Of a stretch of DNA of 64,000 nt, positions 52,133 through 63,905 are shown piece after piece. The notes below the pieces were generated by a model. It saw only the letters and a list, made by a program, of their open reading frames with translations. It was not told where the DNA came from and searched no databases. This DNA comes from Elmis aenea. Lineage: Eukaryota > Arthropoda > Insecta > Coleoptera > Elmidae. How positions within the stretch are numbered: position 1 is the first letter of the stretch; every line of letters starts with the position of its first letter. The DNA is taken from positions 47,095,494-47,159,493 of the forward strand of contig OX393577.1 of the NCBI GenBank assembly GCA_947652605.1. The letters run 5' to 3'. The translations under genes and the position numbers were made by a program.

Positions 52133-52913
52133 TACAGGGTGTCCCAAATTCGAGTAAATGCATAGGGATCTCGCTTATCTTAAGAGCTACGAGGTCGGTT
52201 AAATTAGGGCAAAGTCACGAAATTAGATGCTCATCAAATATCTGCAACGAAAATTTTCATAGAGGTCTTAGTTCAAAAGTTATTCAAGAAAAACTGAAAA
52301 AATAGATTTTCGTTTTTTTACCCTATTTCCTACATTTTTTAAGATATCGACAACCTGAAAGCACTTCTCCACGGCAACTTCTTACGCTTTATATTTTGAG
52401 ATAACAAAGAATTTCCAACAACGTTTCGTCTCTTCAGAACCATCATCAACTTCATTTTTTTAAATAAGGCGAAAAATTTTTAATCTCATAGTCGGATAGC
52501 ATTTTGTCTTCTGATTTCAATGATATATGACACTTTATATCTAAAATGATATTTTATCATAAAAATTTGAGAAAAACTCATTTTGTCCAATTTTTGAATC
52601 AAATGATCTTGTACAAGAAAAAGCAAAATAAAAAACAAAACTGTTTTTTTATTTTTTTGTTCTGTTAAAACTGTCACTGACATTAATATGATCGTGATTA
52701 ATTGTATAATTTGCAACCACCTAGAAATTCTTAGATATTTGTGCTTTTGTTCGCAATCTTTATTTTCACTGTTCTGGTAGTACATTTTTAATTAATTTAT
52801 TTATTCGCTATGCCTTCGTGTATTACGGAGTATTGTTAAAACAATTTTCGTCAATTATAGAAAATAAAAGGTTTTTTTTTTCAAATATGATATTGTAATT
52901 GATTTTAATCAAG

Positions 52914-54544
52914 TGTTCGGGCGTGTTGTGTTTACCATTACATTTTCTGCAACGCGACGATGTGCAATTTTTAGTAAAATGACCACTTCTTAAACAATTT
53001 ATACAAATTTTTAAATCCTTAACTTTCTCATATCGTAATTGAGGAGTTAAGTTTTGAAATTTATCACATTGATAAAGGTTGTGTGAGCCTTCACAAACAA
53101 TGCATTTGTGATTTGATGCGATGAATGTTTTGATAGATTGTTTAGCATTTTTATATTTTTGAGAATTTTCACAAAATTTGGGACACCTTGATTCTATGTT
53201 TTTAAGTAATTCTACTCTTATATTTATAAATTCATCCATGTCTTTCATGCATGGTTGTTTAATATTTACAGAATACTCTTCCCACTTTGTTACTGTTTCA
53301 GAATCTAACTTATCACAAATTAAATGAATTATTAATAGATCCCATTGATCTGTAGCAACTTGCAAATTTTCCAATGTTCGCAAATATTTAGATATTTCGT
53401 CTAGCAATTCACGCAATGCAGTTGATGTTACGTTTGATATTTGAACAAGACTAAATAACGATTTAATATGATAGTAGTACGATATAAGCATTTTTTTGTT
53501 ATTGTGCCTATTGCAAATCAAATCCCAAGCAATAATATAATTTGCTTCACATAAAGGTATTGAATTGATTATTTGAGCTGCTGACCCTACGAGCGACGCT
53601 CTTAAATAATTATATTTTTGTATAGCATTTATATTAGTGGATGAATGGATAAGTTCAAAGGTGTCTCTAAATTCTAACCAATTTTCAAAGTTTCCATCAA
53701 ATTTTGGTTGGTAACTTAATATTATCTAACCTTGTTTGTTCTACATTAGATTTTATTGCACTTGATGGTGAATTATATTCGCTTAATAGTGAATTTGGTT
53801 TGCCAAGAACTTGAAAATATTGCGTTTCAAATGCCATGCTTTCTTCCAAATCTTCTTCACCTTGCAACATATTTATTTCAACTTGAACCTCATCAAAGTT
53901 TCCTAGTAATGGCTCTAATTGTTTCAATCTACATTCGCATTCAGATTGGTAATGTTTTAGGAATAAATAGTTGGGTTCGTCTTGTACTTTATTATAAAAT
54001 TTCTCACACTGCGTAATTCGAGATTTAATATTGCCTCGTTTGTAATGTAAACACTTCAGATCCGTCATTTTTCAAATTTCTTGTGATCCAAAAAATGCCA
54101 ATTGTCAATCAATGTAAATTGTCAATATTATTGTAGAATGATCCAAAAACGATGAGATGCGAAAAATGTAAATTATGATTATATTGTAAAATGATCCAAA
54201 ACGATGAGATCCGACAACTATCCAATATAAATTGCCAGTGGATATGTTTACAAATAATCCAAATCAATGAAATGAGACAATTATCCAATGTAAATAATTG
54301 TTTCCATATTTTACCAAATGTAAAATATAATCCGGCTGGAAGAAGGACCAATAATTAATACTGTAATATTCTCTTATTAATGTTTAAGGATCAAATGTGA
54401 TCAAATGTTTAATACTGTTGTATTTTCTTATTAATTTTTTTGTACAGAGATTTTTATAGTAACTAACAACAACTATATTTACATAAAACCACCTTTTCTC
54501 ACTCCATGGCGACACACACTGCAACACGCCAACACGCCCGAACA
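52914..54544 (-). mobile_element. Truncated BEL/Pao LTR-retrotransposon
   Basis: TGTTCGGGCGTGTTG at 52914 and CAACACGCCCGAACA at 54530 are inverted termini. They are flanked by an exact 5-bp duplication TCAAG (52909-52913 and 54545-54549), the LTR-element target size. On the minus strand the 5' LTR/leader region is at the right. gag follows, then the sequence jumps straight to the last 15 bases, so pol and nearly all of the 3' LTR are gone. About 50-bp repeats (aatgatccaaaaacgatgag) fill 54110-54300. Confidence 0.8.
52936..54068 (-). pseudogene. BEL/Pao gag relic
   Basis: MTDLKCLHYKRGNIKSRITQ starts the frame at 54068. Near 53720 a frameshift is needed to go from DNIKLPTK into FDGNFENWLEFRDTFELIH. 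The second part reads KCIVCEGSHNLYQCDKF and CINCLRSGHFTKNC, a CX2CX4HX4C zinc knuckle, then CRKCNGKHNT. It ends where the element terminus begins; the frame reading onward is foldback sequence. Structural protein of a retroelement; non-functional here. Confidence 0.88.
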
Positions 54545-55622
54545 TCAAGTATTGAATAAACTGTTGAAAATTAAAAAGCATGCCATGAGAAAACAAAATT
54601 TTGTGTATATTATGACATTTCTCGAATTCTTTAAAAAGTGTTTGTCATATTTAATTTAAAAAAAGCACAAATTCGAAGAATTTGTAGCTGGTTGCAAATC
54701 ATACAATTAATTACGATCATATTACTGTCAAAGTGACAGTTTTAACAGACAACAAAAAAATTGTATTGTTTTTTATTTTGCTTTTTTTTTGTACAAGATC
54801 ATTTCATTCAAATATTGGACAAAATGAGTTTTTCTCAAATTTTTATGGTAAAATATCATTTTAGATATTAAGTGTCATTTATCATTGAAATCAGAAGACA
54901 AAATGCTATCCGACTATGAGATTAAAAATTTTTCGCCCTATTTAAAAAAATAAAGTTGATGATGGTTCTGAAGAGACGAAACGTTGTTGGAAATACTTTG
55001 TTATCTCAAAAAATAAAGCGTAAGAAGTTGCCGTGGAGAAGTGCTTTCAGGTTGTCGATATCTTAAAAAATGTAGGAAATAGGGTAAAAAACGAAAATCT
55101 ATTTTTTCAGTTTTTCTTGAATAACTTTTGAACTAAGACCTCTATGAAAATTTTCGTTGCAGATATTTGATGAGCATCTAATTTCGTGACTTTGCCCTAA
55201 TTTTACCGACTCGTAGCTCTGAAGATAAGCAAGATCCCCATGCATTTACTCGAATTTGGGACACCCTGTATATGTATTTAAGCATATTCATATAAACATT
55301 TAAATATCTTAACTAAAAATACTGTTTAATCAGTGGCGGATCTTGATTTTGTGGAGCCCCAGGCGCAACCTGATCTGGAGGCCCTTTATTGACCCTACTA
55401 AGAATGAACACTAAAATGAACAATGCAAAAAATCAAAACGTTTGGAATCAACTAAAACATAAACACATAAAAATAAGATACGGGAAAAAAATATTATCAG
55501 GTATTAGAATTTTTTTATTTAAATCACATTCTCAGGGGGGAAAAACACAGTAAAATTTTGCATCATATTTTTAGTGATTTAGTATAGTATAACCATAACC
55601 CTTGACTATGATATAACACTAT

Positions 55623-56466
55623 AGGGGTGGCCAAGCTTCTTGATAGTCCGAGCCATTTTTTAAAATTTGAAATTTTTCGCGAGCCGCAATTAAATACGTA
55701 TTTAAAGGGTATGCAAAAAAGGTATTAAATTTTTTTTTTTTACAGAAATTATACTTATTGAAAACATATAAATAAATGTACAAAATATGTGTATTGAATT
55801 TAAATGTTAAAAATTAAACACATTTATTTTACTTCTCTTGATAATTCTTTAAAATTTGGTGAATAATTTGTGACAGCACTTCTCAGTAATTCTTTGAGAT
55901 GCTGGTTAGTTAATACTGATCGGTGTTTAGATTTCACGAATTTTAAAGTGGAATAAAATGATTCACATAAGTACGTTGTTCCGAATATTGAAATAATTCG
56001 ACAAGCTGCCTTTTTTAATTCAGGATACTTCGATTCTGGTACAAATTTCCAAAATTCAGTAATCGACGTCGACTTATATTTTAATTGTAGAGCTTGATCT
56101 TCTTGCATCTCTATTAATTCTAATTCTCCAGATGCTTTTTGGGTCATAATTATATTGGAAATGGAAAACTCACCTTGAATTATGTTAATTTCAAATGGAT
56201 TCAGTAAAAAATCAAGAGACGATTTAAAATATTTCAAGTCTTGAAATCTATTTTGAAATTCCGTCAATATTCCTTCTAGCTTAGTCTTTCATATTTGTTG
56301 TCAGTAATTTAAAAGACATTTTGAAACACATACGGAACGATAATAATTTTTTAAAATATAATAGCACAAAAATGAAAAGGGAACTCGGGTACATTTATCG
56401 AGAGCCACAAATAATCCTTCAAAGAGCCGCATGTGGCTCGCGAGCCGCAGGTTGGCCCCCCCTGGA
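55623..56466. mobile_element. Nested hAT element carrying transposase tail
   Basis: Left taggggtggccaagc and right gttggccccccctgg are inverted termini, with subterminal gcgagccgc blocks on both sides. The target duplication is not clean. Lies wholly within 55331-56829. Confidence 0.7.
55824..56267 (-). pseudogene. hAT transposase C-terminal fragment
   Basis: About 147 residues open, including LKKAACRIISIFGTTYLCES then FYSTLKFVKSKHRSVLTNQH and LKELLRSAVT. This matches the dimerisation end of GTF2IRD2/ZBED5-like hAT transposases. The catalytic core upstream is absent, so it is a deletion derivative. Confidence 0.8.
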
Positions 56467-56837
56467 TAGCATGTCAAATCATGCAAGGTGCGGTAACAAA
56501 CGGACCCCGCCGAATGCGCTGGGCGGGAGAGTACATGTAAATCGGCTGTAATCAGATGCAAGCAGGGAAGCAGGGTTGCAAGTTTTGGCGATTTGGAACC
56601 ATATTGGCTATTTTTTTTGTTTAATTTACCACGTTTTTTGTTTTTAATTAGCATCAATGACTATTATCCAATACCCACTATGAAAATAGGTTTTAGAAGA
56701 TATTAAAATTTGCCTACAATTAATATTTTATAATTCTCATATTAACAGACAATAAACATTTAATTTTGGTTTTTGAGGATGAGGCACCCAACGATTCTGA
56801 GGCCCCCGCTTTGCGGTAATCCGCCACTGTGTTTAAT

Positions 56838-57057
56838 AAATATATTTAACCATAGTACGTACTAATAGCAATTTAAATTATATTCTTAAACAAAAAAACT
56901 GCTTGCAATTTCAATAAAGTACCAACTTTTAAAATTGTTTGATTACGGCGAGTGTACAGGACATAGGAAATTAAAAAGGATATTTTTCACAGAATATGTA
57001 GTATATTTGGAGATTATAATATTTATATAACTAATGTATACAATCAGTTAGTTTCCC
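56838..57057 (-). other. 3' flank of gene D, shared with gene C
   Basis: Order-preserving similarity to 16860-17086 (atatttaaccatagta, tagcaatttaaattatatt, taccaactttt). Marks the downstream limit of the C/D duplication. Confidence 0.65.
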
Positions 57058-57253
57058 CTAATAGGTTTCAAAAGGTGGATTTCCATATTGTTTGTAAAGA
57101 TTTTCCCAAAATTCAAGGGCTTCTTCGTTGGGATAATACATTTCGCTTAAATTTGTGTCTATATCAAAGTACACTGTGTTGTCGTGCCCTTGGCTGGTCA
57201 CCGTTCCCCATTTTTGGTTGTCAAAAATTTGATGCACAAATGGAGTGGGATCC
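57058..57253 (-). CDS. Gene D exon 11
   Basis: DPTPFVHQIFDNQKWGTVTS then YFDIDTNLSEMYYPNEEALE and YGNPPFETY, TAG stop. Confidence 0.93.
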
Positions 57254-60200
57254 CTAAACATAATAATGGTATGTACTTGGAAATAAAAAGGTAGTTCTTT
57301 TTAAGCATTAAATATGTACGTACCAATAAAACAGATATTTATGTTCTGTTATTATTTGAAAATGTTGGGACAATTACAGGGTGACAATAATCTACATGTG
57401 TTGTGCAGGTAACTTTGTTATTATAAGAGTTACAAAGTCAGTTAAATTAGCAAAGTTTGGCAGAATTTCAAGACGAATTTAATGGCGTTTTGACATTTGA
57501 CCTACACTTTCAAAATTTTTATATATTTAAAAAAAAACTAAAAACAGACGATTTTTTCACCGTAAATAATTTCATAGTCACCTAGTTAAAATCGAAATGT
57601 TTTATGATTCCTGTAGATATTTTTACCCTTGATTTTTTTAGATATAATCCAAACAAACTTGACTTTATTTAAATGGCAATCATAGTTGGCTATGGGTTCA
57701 AAAAGAGAGAACTTTTTTATCGTTTCATTGATGTGTGGGTTGTTGGGATTATCTTTAAAAATAATATTTAAGTTATTACAATATTATTGTTTTTGTTAAC
57801 TATAATCAAAGTGGCCATTGAAAATAAAATTAAAACATTACATAAATAAACTACTTAATTAAACACAGAAAAAATTGAAAACTTCATAATAATGTATGAT
57901 TTTAAACTTACCATTAAGGAGTAACCCTCTGTTCATGGGCAATACAAATTTGAGATCAGCACTTTATAGATAATAACGTTTTCCTAAGCATATTTCTTTT
58001 TAATTGAAGAATTGTCTTTAAAATAGCTAATCTCAAGTAATCACTTGTATTCAACTATCTATTTAAGATTGGCTATTTTAAGGAAATTCATCAAATAAAA
58101 AGAGATATGCTTAGGAAAACATTATTATCTACACCTTCAACGTACCTGTATGTTATAATTAAGATTTAACAGTAATAGTAAGTGAAAAATCATACATTAT
58201 TGAAATGTAAAAAATATCTTAAATATTTAAAATTTTAAGTTTTCAATTTTTATGTGTTTAATTAAGTACAGCTGGTTTATGTATGTTTTTCAATGGCCAC
58301 TGATTAAACTTAATAAATTATACAATAACATTGTAACAGCTTATTTATTTTTAAAGATAAACTCAACTGCCTATACATCAATGAAACGAGAAACAAATTC
58401 TCTTTTTATTGAACTCATAGCCAACTAGGGTTTCTTTTCCGGGATCCCGGTCCATTTTAAGCTATTTTATATTTCCCGGGAAATGCTTTTTGTACCGGGA
58501 ATTCCCGGGATTTAAAAAAAGTGTTGTTTTCGTTTATTTTGTGCTAAGATTTTTGTAATACTATCATAACTTATCAGAATTTTATGCTTAAAATGTCTTT
58601 ACTAACAGTACGTTATGGAAAAACTTCAAAATAATTTTTCTCTTTTAGTATGGCGCAAAGAAGCCCGGTCTCCATTACAAAGTTAATATCTTCAAAATAC
58701 TTTTACAGTTTTATTTTTGTGTACCCTGATAATTCAAAGCAAAATAGCTTATAAATGAAATTTTATTGATAATAACGATGTTTCTTTGCTGCTAGATGCT
58801 CTCAAGACAATTTCACCTACATCAATAGAGACTGAGAGAGCATTTTATGCAGCAGAACTTTTTGTTAATAAATTAAGAAAAAGACTAATTGACTGAAGCA
58901 CAGATCACCTATGTTTTCTTAAATCACATTACAAAAATTCATTGTAAAAATTATATTATTGTATTCATAAATATGAAATTGCAATAGAAAGGTTATAATT
59001 CCCAAATGTATGTTTCTCTCACCAATATTATTAAATTATTTGTAATAATCATGAAGCAAAATGTATTACATTTATATGACTTGGAGTTGTTTTAAAGTAA
59101 TAAACCGCTCCCTTAATTTTTTGGGTTATTTATTTAAAAATATTGAAATAATTTATTACATCCCGGGATCCCGGGAAATCCCGGGACAAAGGCCGATTTC
59201 TTCCCGGAATCCCGGGACAAGCAAAATGGTCAAATATGAGAAACCCTATAGCCAACTACAGTTGCCATTTATTAAAAGTCAAGTTTGGTTTATATCTAAA
59301 AAATCAAGGGTGCCATGACTTTTAAGATGTGTTTTTCTAATTTTTCGTATAAATATCTACAGGAATCATTTCACATTTTGATTTTAACGTAGGTGGCTAT
59401 GGATTTATTTACCGTTGAAAAAATCTTTTGTTTTTAGTTTTTTCAAAACATATAAAAAAAGTTGAAAGTGTAGGTCAAATGTCAAAACGCCATTAAATTC
59501 GTCTTGAAATTCTGCCAAACTTTGCTAATTTAACTGACTTTGTAACTCTTATAATAACAAAGTTACCTGTACAACACATGTAGATTATTGTCACCCTGTA
59601 TAGGTGAATAATTACCCTTGAGCTGCAAAATTTGTCCATAATTTTACCATTTTGATGATCATTGATTGATCTGATGGAGATAAGTTTGAGTAGTCTCTCT
59701 TATTTCTCATCGAAAATAAATAAGGCAGCTCTTCGCCAGTAGCAACAACTAAAATTAAAATATAAATAATTGCTCTCCAAGATTGTGTGACCACCAAATG
59801 ACTTTCGCCATACATTTTGGGTGTGTGCATTTAATGTGCCGCTCTAAGCATTCTAATTCGCCTCATTTTTTTGTAAATCATGCGAAAACTGGTTCAACAG
59901 ATCTAAAAATTGATAAATCTGTCCAAATCTGGAATTCGAACATTTTCAGGATCACAAAGCTTTTTTCTTGGTACGGGTGGCGAAAGTAAAAATAGACCGG
60001 ATGTGCATTAATCTTGTTTCATTTAATGTTTTACACATTTTTAAATTAAGAAGCTGTACTGCGAAATTAATGGTTTCTTTTTATGATACAACTAATGCAC
60101 GTAAAAAGATCATCAAATTTTATACATACTTGTACATCACCATATGAACAAATTTTTCGGAAATAAAAAAATATGTTTGGATAAACAAAACATTCACAGC

Positions 60201-60588
60201 ATCGTTCAAAATCATAATTGAAATAATTTAAAACTTACCAGAGCGACCTTCAGAACCAAGTGCTCCATTGTAAGAGAATCTGTAAAGATACACTGGCGTA
60301 TGGTGTCTCAGTAGATCCACATATTTTAGAATTGGTCTATAAAAGAAGTTGTCTCCTATATACTGAAATACAGACAGATTTTATTTAAAAAATAAACTCC
60401 ATGTATGCAATTTACCTGAGCCATATTATCAGGACATGCAGCAGCTGAGCAACTTCCAAAGTAAAAGTTTTTAATTATTGATCCCACGTTCGATCTTTCT
60501 GAGGGATCGAACAAATTCAAATTCGGTGGTATAAGCAATGTGGAATCAACATCGAACACAAGTAGCAAAGGTCTAGCGATAGTCATGA
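57058..60588 (-). CDS. Carboxylesterase-like gene D, last four exons (partial)
   Basis: Exons 60588-60416, 60362-60239, 59748-59616 and 57253-57058 correspond to gene C exons 8-11. Three lengths are identical (173, 124, 133 bp) and the last is 3 bp longer, ending PPFETY and TAG. Splice phases are the same. The catalytic-His position reads VVATGEELPYLF, with Thr where active enzymes have His. The nucleophile and oxyanion exons lie right of the window, so the rest of the active site cannot be judged. Intron 10 is swollen from about 160 bp in C to 2.4 kb by a foldback and a hAT element. Tandem paralogue of gene C, same strand. Confidence 0.92.
58426..59248. mobile_element. 823-bp hAT element inside that foldback
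   Basis: TAGGGTTTCT and AGAAACCCTA termini are flanked by an exact 8-bp duplication TAGCCAAC (58418-58425 and 59249-59256). Subterminal regions are full of tcccgggatcccgg motifs on both sides. Confidence 0.93.
58770..58940 (+). pseudogene. hAT transposase dimerisation fragment
   Basis: NNDVSLLLDALKTISPTSIE then TERAFYAAELFVNKLRKRLI, a stop, then LCFLKSHYKN. This is the hAT C-terminal dimerisation motif (TS.ESERAFS..... .KLR..L). Nothing upstream remains. Confidence 0.75.
59616..59748 (-). CDS. Gene D exon 10 (His to Thr)
   Basis: VVATGEELPYLFSMRNKRDY then SNLSPSDQSMIIKMVKLWTN, ending FAAQG. The donor lies only about 15 bp from the right end of an inserted foldback element. Confidence 0.92.
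60239..60362 (-). CDS. Gene D exon 9
   Basis: YIGDNFFYRPILKYVDLLRH then TPVYLYRFSYNGALGSEGRS. Canonical splice sites, 124 bp. Confidence 0.9.
60416..60588 (-). CDS. Gene D exon 8
   Basis: MTIARPLLLVFDVDSTLLIP then NLNLFDPSERSNVGSIIKNF and YFGSCSAAACPDNMAQ. Same boundaries and phase as gene C exon 8. Confidence 0.9.
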
Positions 60589-60649
60589 CTAAAATTTCAT
60601 ATAAAATCATTAAAATCAATGCAAGAAATAATAAAGAGTTCGTTTACAG

Positions 60650-61240
60650 CACACATAATATTTCGTGTTGTTTACTATTTAAAATAGTTTATAATGAGCG
60701 CTAAATTGTCGAAAACAGGTAATTTTTAGATCATTTTAATTATATTGTGATTAAGACGCGACCATTTTTTAAGTAACATTTTTTATATGGCAACTGTACT
60801 TAGCTGAAGTGTTAAAAAGATCATGGAATGCTTTATACAAAAATGTTTGCATTTCTTTACTTATTTACATTTTAATCTTAGTTTATTGGTGTATAATAGG
60901 TAAGTATATGAAATTAAGATTTAAAATGTTGACGTATTTAATGAAGAGAACATTATACACCATTATGTTGCTATGTGCTATGTTTCTATGCATTTGATGT
61001 TTTCACATTTTTGTATTATGAAAATGAGCAAAACAACAAACAATTTTTTATTGTGACGAAGTCTAAACTTTTACTGTTTTATGGCCATTTTTGTTTTCTT
61101 TTAAGATTTACCAATGTTTTTCAATTTATCAAAATCCAATGATATGACATGGAACAACTTTTATATCACTAATCTTTTTATAAGGCTGCAGTTAACTGCG
61201 TAAAATGATCTAAATCCTACTAATTTACATGTTTTTTTAA
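60650..61240. other. Gene D intron 7, unassigned
   Basis: AT-rich DNA right of exon 8. The frame at 60809-60997 is hydrophobic but has no family marks. Confidence 0.4.
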
Positions 61241-61246
61241 ATCCTA

Positions 61247-61872
61247 TACAGGGTGTGTAGAAATTGGCGGAAGCGCTATACGTGAACATGTTCTTCGTAA
61301 AATTCTAAGTCGAAAATCTTGATACAAAAATGTTGTACCATGCTTCCTATGGCCTCAGAAACCATTTAAAAAAAAAATTGGCAACATTGCATACATTGAT
61401 TTGCGTTTGGACATTTTTTTATCAGCAATTTTTACTTAGGTATTTACAATTTTTGTTCGAACTAAAAGCCTTCAGTTCGTAAACATAGCTGCAAACTTTT
61501 GGGTATCGTAAAACACAAACTAGAAATAATTACGAGAAAAACAGCGATGACAGCTAATGATAATGTTGCCATATGTATTATTTTCATTCAAATCAGTGAT
61601 TTACATATTTTCAACACAAATTTTTAAAAGGAAGAACACAATATCTAGGAAAAAATACTATTCGAAATTTATTTTTATTCCAAATTGCAGCTTTTTCATT
61701 AAAAAATATTAAATAATAACGCTTATTAAAGGACTAAATGTCAAAACATTGAGGACCTCTTGCAGACACAGCAAGCATGGTACAACATTTTCGTATTAAG
61801 ATTTTCGACTTAGAATTTTACCAAGAACATCGCCACGTGTAGCGCTTCCGCCAATTTTTACACACCCTGTAT
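61247..61872. mobile_element. TIR MITE, copy 2
   Basis: Same element as 46510-47153: tacagggtgtgtagaaattg..gcggaagcgctatacgtg faces cacgtgtagcgcttccgcca..cacaccctgta. The two copies differ by small indels, so they are independent insertions of one family. Confidence 0.88.
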
Positions 61873-62083
61873 AAAAAGATAATCGTATTCAAAAAGTGTG
61901 TAGTTTCAAGATTTTTGAGCAGTTTTCTCAAAAAAAATTGCTGCACAGGTTAATTTTTTGCAGCACATTCCGTTTATTGTGTAACTATGTCCAACTTCGC
62001 TTCTTTGTACAACTCTCTGACTCTTATAACTTATAACAACAAAGCTACCCATTTAATCCCGTAAATAATTGACACCGTGTATA

Positions 62084-63881
62084 TGTTATGCAGAATTAGT
62101 GAACTTACCCAGTTCGTGAAATAGACAAAATTTTTCGCGAAATTCGTAGAATAGGCAGAACGTTTGCAGAGTTCGTGAAGTAAGCAATACTATGCCTAGT
62201 CGCGAAATTGGCAAGACATAAAAAAAACTTTTACACACCTTCACTTGGTCACTAGTAGAGGATCGAGTTAAAGTCTGATCAAAGTTTTTTTTTGCCGAAT
62301 TATACATTTAGTCGCTATTAGCATGTGCATACATTTGCTAGTAAGGGTATATGTTACTGTAAAAGCCCGAAATACGGTAACTCCTATGTTTTACCGGTAA
62401 ATCCTAGGATTTACCATAGTGAGGTATTAAACTCTCGCAATTAGCTTCATTTTCATTATTGATTTAAAAAAAAGCTTTACTAACTTTTAACCTGACCCGC
62501 TATTACTGACCAAACAAACATCAGATTAACGTAGATGGTCAGACGTTCCGTTTCTATGGGACATGCCCCTTTTTTCTGCATGTTATCCCGTTGTCCCGAA
62601 AACGGTTTACAGAGCACTTAAATGTCCCATATTTCTTTATTTTTATATTTACATCACGATCGGTACATTTCGAGCGAATTCGTTTGACAGTTTTAGTGAC
62701 TTCGTCCTTCGTGTGTTTTCGTGACAGCCGCTGCGACTACTACGCGAAAACAACCACCAGGGCCGATGAGAGGGGGGGCAGGGGGGCTCCGAGCCCCAGG
62801 CCGGGGAGTAATTTAAGGGTCCGGGAGTCCACAGGGGCTCGAATATTATACCACAACTGTTTTTTATTAACAAAATTTTCAAATAATATACTTTACTTGG
62901 GGCCCATGAAAAATTTTTCCCCGGGCCCGACGACGTCTCTCGACGCCTCTGACAACCACGTCTCTAAAAACTCATTAACTATAACCTTTAACCGATTGAC
63001 GAAAATTGCTATTGACGACAGTGTTTAATAATATTATTCGTGCTACAACACCAAAAAAATTCAATTAATCGGCCCAACTACATGATGCATACAAATAGGT
63101 ATTGAAATAAAAAGGTATCAATCTTGCGTATTTTTTTCATTAAAGCAGCTTATCGAACGACCGGCCCACCGGGAATTTTCCCGGCGTCCCGGTGGGCTAA
63201 TCCGCCCCTGACCCACACTAACTGTCGTTAATCGTGATTTCCAATTCAAAACTGTAAAATTCATGCATTTTAGATTTCATTAATTAATATAAAACTTTCG
63301 GCAATTAGATTAAGACGAATTTCAGTATTTTTTACTTTTACTGACACTGAAGATTTAGGGTCCCACCCAATATGGACAAGTAAAAACAGTTTTAAAAAAA
63401 AAAAATTAGCTGGAAAAACAAAAAATAATAATGTTGGTGTCTCGTTTTCATATTTTCAATATATAGTCGCCCTAGGTTGAAGGTTAGTTAAAGCTTTTTT
63501 TAAATGAAAACAAACGTAGAAGCCCGAAATGGAAACGTCTTCTTCTTCTAAATCCGTTCCTCTTGTTCCTTTCGATGTCGAGGTATGCTTTTTTATTTCT
63601 GTTTCTGTTTCTCCACTCCTGCCTATCGTTTACAAGCATATTTCGATTACCACTTCACTTTGGTCAAACCTGGAAATTACCGTATTTCTGACTTTTACAG
63701 TAACATATACATTTACGGAGTTTACTCTTTTACTGCAACATATAAATTACAATTTATTTTGTAAATAAGTATTTCACGCACTAGGCATAGTATCGCTTAT
63801 TTCGCAAACTCGACAAACGCTCTGCGACAAGAAATTGTCTATTTCACGAATTCGGCAAGTTCACTTATTCGGCGTAACACA
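62084..63881. mobile_element. Foldback element with repeat-built arms
   Basis: tgttatgcagaattagtgaa then cttacccagttcgtgaaata faces tatttcacgaattcggcaag then ttcacttattcggcgtaaca. Arms are about 130 bp and consist of degenerate repeats of ttcgtgaaatagacaa. A second transposon end pair lies inside. Confidence 0.7.
62755..63212. mobile_element. Probable hAT-like insertion
   Basis: accagggccgatgagagg at the left and ctaatccgcccctgac at the right are inverted, imperfect termini of the CAGGGGCGGATTAG type. The inside is GC-rich near both ends. The target duplication is not clear. Confidence 0.45.
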
Positions 63882-63905
63882 ACGTATACATATAAATAAG
63901 GATGT

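Larger units (their letters stand above)
52133..55270. mobile_element. Foldback element with 600-bp arms, carrying a BEL/Pao relic
   Basis: tacagggtgtcccaaattcg mirrors cgaatttgggacaccctgta. The arms (52133-52745 and 54680-55270) pair through gacgaaacgttgttgg and tagtcggatagc blocks. The centre was later split by an LTR-retrotransposon remnant (52914-54544). Without that, the element is about 1.5 kb. Confidence 0.88.
55331..56829. mobile_element. hAT-like element (cagtggcggat ends), 1.5 kb
   Basis: Ends CAGTGGCGGATC and GTAATCCGCCACTG (inverted) are flanked by an exact 8-bp duplication TGTTTAAT (55323-55330 and 56830-56837). A second hAT is nested inside it. It abuts the 3' flank of gene D. 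Confidence 0.88.
57375..59600. mobile_element. Foldback element in gene D intron 10
   Basis: tacagggtgacaataatcta mirrors tagattattgtcaccctgta. Arms pair through caaagtcagttaaattagc and through gttgttgggattatctttaa and complement, centred near 58020. The right arm is split by a hAT element. Inner arms resemble the foldback at 25013-25822. Confidence 0.88.

Noticed and set aside
52823..52935. C-terminal extension of gag (PEHLIKINY onward)
   Set aside because: Position 52914 is the end of the retroelement, proved by the TCAAG duplication; the frame beyond is foldback sequence.
63529..63582. Possible first exon METSSSSKSVPLVPFDVE followed by GTATGC
   Set aside because: Only 18 codons with a weak donor, inside a foldback element, and no downstream exon in the window.
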